Positions 24,066-34,290 of a DNA stretch of 64,000 bases are shown here, in pieces. A program made the position numbers and the translations under genes. The stretch is from Rapana venosa (lineage: Eukaryota > Mollusca > Gastropoda > Neogastropoda > Muricidae). Each line of letters begins with the position of its first letter. The stretch's first letter is position 1. The DNA lies in the NCBI GenBank assembly GCA_028751875.1, contig CM054138.1, positions 37,116,526-37,180,525 on the forward strand. The letters are read 5' to 3'. The notes under the pieces were generated by a model. It saw only the letters and a list, made by a program, of their open reading frames with translations. It did not search any database and was not told where the DNA came from.

Positions 24066-26026
24066 TAGTGGCGGAAGTCAAAAACCGAAATCAACAAACA
24101 GCTTTTCCGAAAACAAATAAACAAAGTCAAACTCTTAATCCATTCAGCAAAGACAGACTACTACTCTTCCCAAATTCTCTGTGCTACATCCATAAAATCT
24201 CTTTTTTCCCTCACTTCAAATCTCCTTGGATCTGCAAAAACAACTCCTCTGCCTAACACCCACAGCCTGTCTGAACTTCCATCCATATTTTCTGCCTTCT
24301 TTTCAGACAAAGTTCGAAACATACGCTCCAGATTTGATCAAACTCAATTCCAGCCTGCGCCTCCTGACCCCCAGTTCACTGGCACTCCTCTCTTTTCCTT
24401 CCATCCCACAAGTGAAAAAGAAATCATGACAATTGTGAAGGAAATGACTATAAAATCATGCGACCTTGATCCCATACCTGCTCCTGTTTTCTCACAATGC
24501 CTTCCACAACTTGTGCCTATTATCACTAAAATAGTAAACTCATCTCTTCAGTCAGGAAATTTTCCATCAGCTCTTAAAACAGCAATAGTCACACCTCTAC
24601 TGAAAAAGCACGACCTCGATCCCAACATTCTGAAGAATTATAGGCCTGTCTCAAACTTACCCTTTGTCTCTAAAGTACTAGAAAAAGTTGTTCTCAAACA
24701 GCTCAACAGTCACCTACATTCCAATGATCTTCTTCCCACTTTTCAGTCTGCCTATCGCCCCAACCACAGCACCGAAACCACCCTAGTCCATACTTTAGAT
24801 ACACTTCTACTTGCTTCTGATGCAGGAAAAATCTCCCTCCTCACTCTTCTTGACTTATCTGCAGCCTTTTGATACCATAGATCACTCAATTCTTCTTTCT
24901 CGCCTCCAAAATACGTTTGGTATTAATGGCACAGCCCTCACCTGGTTTACTTCATACCTCACAGACAGGTTCCAGAAAGTTATTGTAAACAAAATTCAAT
25001 CAAAACCTGTCAAAATGGAATGTGGAGTCCCGCAGGGATCAGTCCTGGGCCCTGTTCTCTTTACTCTCTACACTGCTCCACTCTCACATATAATAAACAA
25101 CCACCCTATTGATCATCATTTCTATGCCGATGATACTCAGCTTCAGTGCAGCGATACTGTTGAAAACTTGCCTTCCATCCTGACAAATATGTCCTACTGC
25201 CTTCAAGACATTCAAAACTGGATGACTCAGAACAAGTTACAACTTAATGCCGATAAAACCGAAGCCATGCTCATAGGGACCCAACATAAACTTTCCTCTA
25301 TCACAAAAACTTCAATAGAATTCGGCAATACGTCAGTTCCTTTGTCCAACTCTGTGAAGTATTTAGGAGTAGTTCTTGACAACACACTCTCTATGAAAAA
25401 ATTCATCACCCAGACCTGCCAGTCTTGCTACTATCAATTACGACGCATAAGCGCGATTCGCAAGTATCTGTCCACTGATGCAACTTCTAAGCTTGTCACA
25501 TCTCTCATTCTTTCACGTTTAGACTACTGTAATTCTCTTTTGGCTGGCCTACCAGCATCATCTGTCCACTCTCTTCAACGCATACAAAACTCTGCAGCTC
25601 GACTGGTCCTAAGAAAGAAAAAATCTGAACACATCACTCCTCTTCTGCGATCTCTTCACTGGTTGCCTGTCTCACAAAGACTGGAGTATAAAATCAATAC
25701 CCTCTGTTTCAAATGTCTCCACAAATCTGCACCTCTTATCTCTGTAACTGTCTTCACCTGTACACTCCATCTCGTTCCCTTCGTTCAGCCGCAGATACTT
25801 TGTGCTTTCGAACACCCAGATTCAAACAAACCACTGTTGGCCGTCGCTCCTTCTCTGTTTCTGGTCCATCCACCTGGAATGACCTCCCTCTTTCACTTCG
25901 TCAAAAGCCTTCACTTGATTCCTTCAAATCCAGCCTCAAAACACACTTATTTCCTACCTGAGACTTTCCCCCCACATATCTGTCCCTAATTTTCAACAAC
26001 ATCTTTCACCTTCTAAGTGTTGTTCT

Positions 26027-26060
<34 letters not shown>

Positions 26061-26210
26061 CGTGTGCGTGCGTAGTGCGCGCGCATGGATTTGAAATCTG
26101 TTGAAGGAGAGTTGCATGCCTGTAAATGATTGAGTGCAAGCGCTTCGATTTGTTTGTTTTCTACAAGATTCAGCGCTATATAAATTCCATATATTATTAT
26201 TATTATTATT
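24066..26210 (+). mobile_element. LINE B (L2/CR1-like), 5'-truncated, nested in LINE A
   Basis: Non-LTR retrotransposon with most of the reverse transcriptase. Seen in order: KNYRPVSNLPF near 24640, AYRPNHSTE near 24750, LLDLSAAFDTIDHS near 24850, GVPQGSVLGP near 25024-25053, catalytic FYADD at 25120-25134, NKLQLNADKTEAM near 25230, then the family C-terminal region with LHWLPVSQRLEYK near 25660 and WNDLPLSLRQ near 25880. Two 1-base frameshifts break it: an extra T near 24868 and a missing C near 25732, judged against LINE D. The 3' UTR holds a TG repeat (26028-26070) and the tail GCGCTATATAAATTCCATA(ATT)n. The endonuclease is absent. Family-level assignment is firm; the exact clade within the CR1/L2 group is inference. 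Confidence 0.93.
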
Positions 26211-27133
26211 ATAACCATCATCATATCAACTATCATATTTTACGCAGATGACTTTCAGATTCAAAGTAGTGTTACACCTGAAAATCTGCCTTCTCTCTTG
26301 ACAAATATGGCCCACTGCTTTGAAGATATCCAAAACAAGTTACAGTTAAACGCAGACAAAACCGAAGCCATGCTTGTACGGACCAAAGACAAACTCTCTT
26401 TCATTACAACAACTTCAGTAGAACTTGGCAATACATCAGTCCCTCTATCCACTGCTGTGAAGTATCTAGGAGTTGTTATTGACAACACACTGTCTCTGCA
26501 AAAATTCATCGCCCAGACCTGCCAGTCGTGGTACTATCAATTACGGCGTATTAGTGCAATTCAAAAGTACCTGTCCACTGATGCAAAATCCAAACTTGTT
26601 GCGTCTCTCATTCTCTCATGTCTGAACTATTGCAATTCTCTTTTAGCTGGTCTGCCAGCAACATCTATCCACTCCCTTCAACGTATACAAAACTCTGCAG
26701 CTCGACTAGTCCTCAGAAAGAAAAAATCTGAACACATTACCCCTCTCTTGCGATTGCCTGTGCCACAGAGAGTAAACTATAAGATCAGTACCCTCTGTTA
26801 CAAATGTCTCCACCAAACATCACCCTCCTATCTCTGTGAATGTTTTCACCTGTACACTCCTTCTTGTTCCCTCCACTCTGCTGCAGATACCTTGTGCTCA
26901 CGGATACCTAGATTCAACCAAACCACTGTTGGTCGTTGCTCTTTCTCTATTTCTGGTCCATCCATCTGGAATGACCTTCCTCTATCTCTTCGACAAAAGC
27001 ATACTTATGACACATTTAAATCCAGCCTCAAGACATTTATTTCAAACCTAACCTTTTCCCTCCTCTTTCATCTCAAAATTGCCCCTGCCTTCAACAGCCA
27101 AAATCCCATTACCTTGCCAAAGCCTACAACCTG

Positions 27134-27189
<56 letters not shown>

Positions 27190-27361
27190 GTGTGTACATT
27201 TGAATTTTGTTTAAGCTTTTAATAGTTATTGGCTGCATGACTCTGTAAGAATATGTTGAATGCAAGCGCTCTGATTTGTCTTTGCAAGATATAGCGCTAT
27301 ACAAATTCCATTTATTATTATTATTATATTATTATTATTATTATTATTGTTATTATTATTA
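26211..27361 (+). mobile_element. LINE A, 3' part (RT end and 3' UTR)
   Basis: Continues LINE A after the LINE B insertion. It starts at the catalytic FYADD block (near 26250), followed by an open frame to about 27200 with NKLQLNADKTEAM, RISAIQKYLSTDAKSK, SAARLVLRKKKSEHITPLL and WNDLPLSLRQ. The LHWLPV block has lost several residues. The frame runs into a (TG)n repeat (27134-27190) in the 3' UTR, then the tail CAAGCGCTCTGATTTGTC...ATAGCGCTATACAAATTCCAT(TTA)n. Same family as LINE B but clearly diverged. Confidence 0.88.
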
Positions 27362-27524
27362 TAAATCTGTCCCAAGTCCCAGCACACCTTTAAAGAGCAG
27401 TGTTTTTACTGCGTTCCAGTTGCCCATGGAGAGCACCAATCAGACTTGCAACCATCAGGCCTAAATAAGAGGCCACTGTTCTAATTTTACCTTTTCTTTG
27501 CTTTAATAGATTACTGCAAGCACT

Positions 27525-27880
27525 TGGGGAGATGGGATAGCTTAATGGTTAGAATATTGCGCTCGCAGTCCGACAACCCGGGTTCAAATCCCATTCAAGA
27601 GGATTTTTCCTTTGGAGTTGACATCAGTGCAGACTCCGTTCTCCCCAAAAAGTCCTTCGGATGAGACCATAAACCGACATTGCAGGTGCGAACGCACGCA
27701 GAACATTTTGTGCACATGTTAAATCATGTTCCGCTTTTTGAAAGAGTAGGCCAAATGTGTGCCGGTGGGAACAGGTGACAAAATTTACAAAACTGCATAC
27801 ATACGGGGACTGGATGTAAAAAAGCACATGAGTGCTTATTCCATTATTCTCAATATAAAAGAATAAATACATTAAAATTA
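27525..27880 (+). mobile_element. SINE A, full-length
   Basis: Best-preserved head: GGGATAGCTTAATGGTTAGA (A box), ATTGCGCTCGCAGTCCGACAA, CCCGGGTTCAAATCCC (B box). The body has GACTCCGTTCTCCCC and AGAGTAGGCC, then the hairpin AAGCACATGAGTGCTT and an ATATAAAAGAATAAATA tail. Confidence 0.93.
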
Positions 27881-27889
27881 AATTTAAAA

Positions 27890-29560
27890 TGATAATTTAA
27901 CTTCTTCACTAAGCCTGACACTCATGCCCTGAGAGTTGGTAACAAACCCTAAATGGGGGATTTCTTATGTGGGTTCAAATTGAGATGAACCTCTCATCGT
28001 GTACTGTGAATCCCAAACTATCAAATGTTCTGACTGTATCAATAACACTATCAGACTGTCATCTATGAAAGATGTAACAGAATGTCCAGATTCATGCAGG
28101 TGAGCCAGAATAGGTTTTGTCAGTTTTGTGAACATTGAGGGAATGGGCCCAAGTCCCCTAGCTGCATCTTGAAAACAAGATAACTGACCCTTCCATCAAA
28201 ATTTAAAACTCTGTGTCCTCTTCTGAAATGGGCACTAAATGATATGCATCACATTGATCAATTGATGCAAAGAAACAGCCTTTTGTAATGAGATTCAGGG
28301 CATTTTTATAAAGTTTCCATTTTAAAATTTGTATACTCTACATTAGCATTTAAGGCTTTCAATATGATAATCATACAATAAGTTCTGTTTTTCTTTGGTC
28401 ATACAAATATTGGAGAGACTACCTATCTTGGCTTATTCTCTGACAACACAACAAATTTCTTCTTAATCATGTGATGGATTTCTGAGTCCACAGCCTCATT
28501 TTCTAACTGGCTAGCAGTCTGTTTCTGTAGGGTAAAAGTCAGAATTAATTTCCACCCCTTTGACTGTGTTAAGTGTACTCCCTTATCAGCAGTTACCATC
28601 TGATTTGCCCTGCAGTAAACTGTGGATTCATTTTTATCACAGAGATATTGTTTCATTGGGGATAGACATGCATGGAAAGTTGTGGGCATAAGGGGAAGAA
28701 AGGGCACTAGCTCACACCCTTTTGCCAGGGTTTCCCACTGCCCTGTGATTTCCAGTGGCTGTTTCTTGGCTGGCAGCCCTGCGACAAACAATGCTGGCTG
28801 CTGTTGCTGCTGTGACCCCCATAACATTGGCCCTGGCCCCAATGGTTTTTTCCTGGGCTTGCTGAGTGCATTGCTCAGTTTGGGAGTATCCATGGCCTCT
28901 TTCAGAGCCCTGTAAAATTTGGCCCTGGTGGGATAAAGCCATTCACTGATCATGGTCACATGCATTGCACAGAGGCTTGCACTGTCTTTAGAGAGGCATG
29001 GTTTATGTGTTTCTCTTTTTCTGAGGGAGAGGCCAAAGGTTGCGTGGTGTGTAAGGGTGAGGATGTCTGCCATTTTTCTTACGCACTCACTCAGTTTGGC
29101 TGTGGTGTCCTTGAGCTGCTCAAGTTTCTTTATGGCCTTGCTGACCTGCACTGTAAGGTCACTGCGTTGCTGTGTGTGAAATTGTCCACTGTGTATTCCA
29201 GAGCCGAGTATCAGCTCATTTTGCCATAGGCACTAGCTCAGACCTGACTTCCTGGTTTGGGCATGGCACTCCCCAAAGAAGGACAGTTTTGTGGAATGTG
29301 GTTCTTGGCCAGTATGGCCGTGAGCCTGGCATCCTCCAGCGTTTTCCCATAGTGCTTCAGTAAGTCAGCCATCTTATCTGACTCAGGGGGTCCCCTTTCT
29401 TCAGTAGCTTCCAGTGCAGCAGAAAGAGAACAAAAATGTCAAGAGATGGGTCCTCTTCCTCTTGTTCTGTTTCTCCTTTCTCCCCATCAGAATTTTCCTC
29501 CATTAAATTTAAAAGGAAATATCTTTCGGTGGAGAAGATGGTGTTCATTTTTTCTTTTTC
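27890..29560 (-). mobile_element. DIRS-like retrotransposon fragment (gag and RT)
   Basis: On the minus strand, 29560-29220 carries an acidic N-terminus and a frameshifted stretch ending LTAILAKNHIPQNC-like and MPKPGSQV. Bases 29151-28423 are an open frame of 242 residues containing LSLRKRETHKPCLSKD, ASLCAMHV and a KALKEAMDTPKL-like helix, which fit the gag-like ORF1 of DIRS-type elements. Downstream, 28420-27895 reads as a frameshifted reverse transcriptase with FASIDxxDAYHLVPI-like, FTKLTKPILAHLHESGH and the catalytic FIDD box at 28058-28069. RNase H, methylase and recombinase parts are missing, cut off near the SINE A at 27525. Assignment rests on motif order and resemblance to DIRS gag/RT as remembered. 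Confidence 0.7.
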
Positions 29561-29702
29561 TTCTCACCTTTTGGATCCAGAATCAGTTTGAGGGCTTTTC
29601 TTTTTTTTCTTTTCAGTTTGCAGTTCCAGACTTGTTGATTTCATGGCCTGAGAGAATGCGGCTTTTTTCGTCTGATATAAGTGAAAGTGTTACTGTTGGT
29701 CA

Positions 29703-30765
29703 CTAAGAACAAGGTCGTTTTAAGTAATCTGGTTTGGGTTTTATGTGTGGTTGATGTGGTTTCTCCCACAACACGGTGCCCGTCCTGGGTTGACCCTTAT
29801 GGTTGGCCAGGGCATTGATACAAGGAACGACTGTAGAGTTGGTTTTATACCCTGTTTTAATCTGTATATAGTTGAACAGTTTTAATCTGAGTGTTTTATA
29901 CCCTGTTTTAATCTGTATCCCATATGGGATGGAGGTGAGCTCGGAGAAAAGTAAAGTACTTGTGAACAGCACGAGCAACGCTACTGCTAAAATTTACATG
30001 AACGGCCAGCAACTGGAGGAGGTAGACGCTTTTAAATACCTTGGCGCTACACTCACAAAGGACGGGCGATCTACGACAGAAATCAAAGTAAGACTAGCCA
30101 TGGCAACATCTTTCATGACAAAACTCACCACCATATGGAAAAGTAAAGAGATCAGTTTCCCAATCAAACTTAAGCTCTACAAAGCCCTAATTCTGACTAT
30201 CCTGCTGTACGGAAGTGAAACCTGGACATTGTGCTAAACAGCAAAGCGAATCCAGTCATTTGAAACAAAATGCCATAGAAAACTGCTGGGCATATCCTGG
30301 GGAGAGAACGAAGACCAATGAATTTGTCAAGAGCCAAATAACACAGCTGGCAGGTCCACAGGAACCCCTTCTCACCATCGTCAAGAAGAAAAAGCTGACA
30401 TGGTTCGGCCATGTCACCCGCCACAACACTCTGCCAAAACAGTACTGCAGGGAACACTCGAAGGTGGCAGAAAGAGGGGAAGACAGAACAAGTCATGGAT
30501 GGACAACATCAGAGAATGGACCAGGATGAATGACTCGGCACTACTGCGCAGAGCCGAGGACCGAGATGGATGGAGGAGGCTTACCACGGCATCGTCTTTT
30601 GTGTCTCCTCCATGACCGCCAAGGTCACGGGACTGATGATGATGATGATTAATCTGTATATAGTTGCATATTTTTAATCTGAGATATAAAATTTGACATG
30701 GTGACAGCCCTGATATGGCCTCTGTGGTTGGCTGGGCTATAAACAAAATGATTGGATTGGATTAG
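29703..30765 (+). mobile_element. Unclassified repeat hosting an RTE-like LINE
   Basis: Flanks of the LINE at 29919-30648 belong together. They contain repeats of CCCTGTTTTAATCTGTATATAGTTG and TTTTAATCTGAG on the left, continued on the right by ATAGTTGCATATTTTTAATCTGAG. The right side ends with GGTTGGCTGGGCTATAAAC and ATTGGATTGGATT, a tail style seen in invertebrate SINEs and LINEs. No coding capacity was seen. Confidence 0.5.
29919..30648 (+). mobile_element. RTE-like LINE, 5'-truncated, with 11-bp TSD
   Basis: Encodes the RT C-terminal third: SSEKSKVLVNS, EEVDAFKYLGATLTKDGRST, KLTTIWKSKEISFPIKLKLYKAL and LLYGSETWTL, a stop (TAA) at 30235, then, frameshifted, TWFGHVTRHNTLPK, RGRQNKSWMDNIREWT and a final VSPP-like end before (GAT)n at 30633-30648. 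The exact duplication TTAATCTGTAT (29908-29918 and 30649-30659) brackets it. The (GAT)n end fits microsatellite-ended RTE-like LINEs. Dead at insertion because of 5' truncation. Confidence 0.92.
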
Positions 30766-31370
30766 ATTTCATGGCCTGCAATTTCTCCTGTAAGTTTGTG
30801 AAGGGTGGCACGTACTGTGCCAAAACTTCCTGAGGGGCCTACTGTTGAATGCAGCAGAGAAACTTCCTCTTCATGTATGTTATCACTACTATGGTTATCA
30901 CAGTTGAACATAATGCTTTTAAGATTTTAATTTTTCTGTTACACCACAAAAATCCAAAGCCTACACCAGGAACAGGAAGGCTGCAGATATGAAACTGCGC
31001 AGAAAAGGGATTATCATGCACACAACAATGAAAAGTTAAAGCACAGAACAGAAAATAGAGAAGACTCTCCTGATGTGACTGGCTCAGTGGCAGGGTGCAA
31101 ACTGATTGCAGGCGAGTGGTGCTTATCTCAGGGGCACCCCTAGTGCCAGTTTCAGTGCGAAATGAGTTAGAATTGAAGACTTTGAACTACTGAAAACTGA
31201 CATTTTTAGGATGGAAAACTATTGAAGAGCATTTTGAGGAGTAGGCAGGTATGATGTCGTTTAAACTCAGCAAAAAGTCAGTACATAGCTGTGGAGAGCA
31301 ATAGAAGATTACCTTTAATTTAAACTTTTTTCTTTGAAACTGAAACAGCAAACTGACATTACTTAGACGG
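30766..31370. other. Non-coding, nothing recognised
   Basis: GTF2A1 intron sequence without a recognised repeat. Confidence 0.5.
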
Positions 31371-31720
31371 ACCCTATAGCCGAGTGGTTAAGAACGTTCA
31401 ACTTCAATCCCAGGGTCTATGAAGTCATGGTTTCGAGTCCCGGCAGTGTCTTGTGAATTATTGGTGGGTATTTTTACAATCTCCCAGGTCAACTTCAAGT
31501 GCAGACCTGCCAGAGCCTTAATTCCTTCATGTATATTACACTTGCAGAAGATCAAATATGCATGTTGGAAATCCCGTCATTCATGTCAGCGTTCGGTGGT
31601 TACGGAAACACAAACATACCCAGCATACATCCCCAAGGTCGGAATGTGGCTACCTTCTTGGTGGGCAAAAACGGTCGTATATGCAAAATCTTCCTTCTGG
31701 TGAATCTTGGAGCTTTAGCT
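31371..31720 (+). mobile_element. SINE D (tRNA-derived, mollusc-type core)
   Basis: The head has ATAGCCGAGTGGTTAAGAA (A box) and GGTTTCGAGTCCCGG (B box), resembling tRNA-Leu/Ser. The body contains TCTCCCAGGTCAAC, GTGCAGACCTGCCAGAG, CAGAAGATCAAATATGCA, ATGTCAGCGTTCGGTGG and AAACATACCCAGCATACA, then GGAATGTGGCTACC and AAAAACGGTCGTATATG. This order matches a SINE I recall as frequent in gastropod DNA; that attribution is from memory. The core is also the seed of the minisatellite at 51126. Confidence 0.8.
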
Positions 31721-31811
31721 GAGGAATGAAAACAAAATTACATAAAAGTACAGAACATTGTGAGTCAGAGGACAGTCTTTAACTTAAACCTTTTTTTCTT
31801 ATCTGAAACAG

Positions 31812-31960
31812 CAAACGGTCAGTACATAGCGGTGCAGAACATCGGGGGCCAGACAACCACCTTTACCATTCCGCAGCAGGCGTTGATCAGCGCTCAGCCA
31901 CAGCAGGTGATCCAGGGACAACCTGTGGCCACCGCTGTCAGCCAGGGGCCAGCCAATCCT
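31812..31960 (+). CDS. GTF2A1: GTF2A1 internal exon (Q-rich linker)
   Basis: Encodes (A)NGQYIAVQNIGGQTTTF then TIPQQALISAQPQQVIQG and QPVATAVSQGPANP, a Gln-rich segment of TFIIA-L preceding the acidic region; vertebrate GTF2A1 has a comparable ANGAQYI stretch. The acceptor TTTTTTCTTATCTGAAACAG ends at 31811 and the donor GTGAGT starts at 31961. It enters in phase 1, matching the end of the 20528-20625 exon, and leaves in phase 0, matching 39054. The preceding intron is about 11.2 kb and contains LINE A/B, a DIRS-like fragment and SINEs. Confidence 0.8.
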
Positions 31961-31969
31961 GTGAGTAGA

Positions 31970-34010
31970 TTATCTTCCCTTGACAGTTGACAGCCCTAGT
32001 GTTGTGACAGGTTTTCATTGTTGTAGTGCAATGTAGTGTTCTTTGGGTCCCTTCTCTTGTCTCAGGATGGTTTTTTTTGTTTTGTCAGATGGACTGTTTA
32101 GTTGCAGGTCATCCATGTCAATGTAGAGTTTTTAGCCACAGGGGTGGGGTCAGTGCAGATCCTCTGTGGGAGTGCCTCATGTAGCAGGCAGGACTATAGC
32201 CCCTGTTCTGTTGTTTGGCTGCCAGTCTTGCAAGGGCACTACCTTTTTGTGTGGCCTATGTAGTTTTTTGTGTACATATGTTCTCTAAGGATTATTCTTC
32301 TTTTAGCCAGATCACATTAAGTGGGTGTCCATGTTTTGTCTGAACTCAAGAATTATGTTGATTGCATTGTGTGTTAAGTGTTTTTTTGTGAACATGTGAC
32401 AGTATTTGGTTGTAGTGTAATGTGTAGTTTGTATTATATTGCTGTTGCACCGTTTTGTATAAAGTTTATTTCCAAACTGCCCATTTAATTATCTGTGCTA
32501 AACTAAATAGATGCATGGCAGTGATTTCTTTCTACAAAATTGGATGTTCCATTTTGAATTGATGGTGAGTATTTTTCTCTCTTATTAGTATAATTTCCTT
32601 TGTATTCAAAATTGTAAAGATGGGATGCTATTTCTGTAATATGCAGCAAGAAAGGGAAAACATTGTACACTTTTTAATCACAGTGTATATATATATGACC
32701 ATGAATGGCCCTGTAATAAGAAGTTCATTTTGTTGTGATTTTTATCTCATGAATTTTTAAAAAAGTGAAGTAGGATAGATTTTTACTGAATGGTTACTTT
32801 TATTCAGTAACTTTTGTAGTGTTGTTTATTTATTTGGTTTTGTTGTTTGGGTGGTTTTTTTCCCAGGAAAATAGAGGTGGTGGGGCAGTTGCCAGATGAG
32901 TTGGTTGAAGTCATGATAAGAAGCATTTCCTTGCTGTAAAAGATGGCAGTGGCTGATGTGCAGATAGTGACTATTTGAGAATGCTTGTATTTAAAACTGG
33001 AGCATATTAGCAGGCATTGGATTTATCTGCTTTTCAGCAGAATTCCATTGTCAGTAATTACATCTCTGCCATTTTGTAATTTTTTTGCCATTCCACTGTT
33101 TTTTTCAATTTTCCATTGTTCCACCATCAGAACAAATATTCCTGCAAACAGAAGTCAAAATGATCAGAGAAAACAGATTATCTTTGACTGTTGAGAACTT
33201 GATCTATATTCTGATGTCACTTTCAGAACACGCAGGCATTTTGTGAATGCAGACAAGATCAATTGAGAAATTGGTTACTATATTTCCACTTTTAACCAAG
33301 CAGAAATCACTGAGGCTCCTGAGGTTCACTTCAGCAATTATCAGGGAGAGGTTACTGTTATGCAAATATTTTGTCAGACATGTTTCTGTCAAAGACTTTT
33401 GACAAGAGAACTCAAATTCAAGACAGTATGCTTCCAGCAAAGAGGTAGCTTTAAACCAATGTGAAATTATGCATTTGTCACCAAGTGTTTTAGTTCTGCA
33501 GAGTTGATTTGAATAAACACTGTCTTTATCATGTCCAACAGTAACTCCAGTATGTGAGTCAAATGACTGATGTTCAGTGCAGAAACTTGGAATGCCTTTA
33601 GAAAAGGGACAAATGCAATGAGTATCTACTGAAGAAATCATTCACGGATAGCAATATCTTTGCTAGCTGCCAAGAAGTGTTTTAGCTACCTAAATGGAAA
33701 ACTCTGTGGCTTGAGTGACATCTTCCGATCGATGCAAATTCTGCTGGCCAGTAGAAAATACCTAAAATCAAAAGACGAAAGAATCTGCAAATGATTGAAC
33801 AGCAAGCAAATTATAGTTAGGTTGATATATTTGTGTGTTGCTCAGATTCCTTCAGTGCCATTGTCCCCAAAACTTACTAAGATGACTTGTGCCAGTTTGT
33901 CTTGGGAGGCCATGTGCCAAACATGATACTGTGCTGAACATGCAGTTCACATGCACTTGGCAGTGTGTTCTTGTTAGCTGCCCCTGAAACAATCATGAGT
34001 AGTTTGTGCT
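31970..34010. other. GTF2A1 intron, nothing recognised
   Basis: Single-copy-looking AT-rich intron sequence. ORFs such as 33204-33641 (minus, 145 residues) have no recognisable domain. Confidence 0.5.
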
Positions 34011-34069
34011 AATCTAAACCAGGATTTTTTTTTTCAGTGTGCACACCCACTTTTCTCTCTCTCTGTCTG

Positions 34070-34193
34070 TTGTGTGTGTGTGTGTATCACCCATGACAAC
34101 ACACACACACACATGCACGCACACACATGCACGCACACACATGCATGCACACATGCACACATTCACGCACGCAACAACACACACACACACACA

Positions 34194-34268
<75 letters not shown>

Positions 34269-34290
34269 ACACACACACACATCTAATATC
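34070..34290. repeat. (CA)n microsatellite
   Basis: Long CA repeat with TGCA interruptions in the left half. Confidence 0.97.

Larger units (their letters stand above)
16371..24638 (+). repeat. Direct duplication, copy 2 (about 8.3 kb)
   Basis: Second copy of the segment at 1-8278. Where the copies differ, this one usually keeps reading frames that copy 1 has lost: the GTF2A1 exon at 20528-20625 and the LINE B reverse transcriptase from 24426. LINE B then runs on past the end of the duplicated segment to its natural 3' end near 26210. Confidence 0.97.

Noticed and set aside
33204..33641. 145-residue minus-strand ORF as a gene
   Set aside because: No domain, codon pattern or splice context; it lies in a GTF2A1 intron and could occur by chance.
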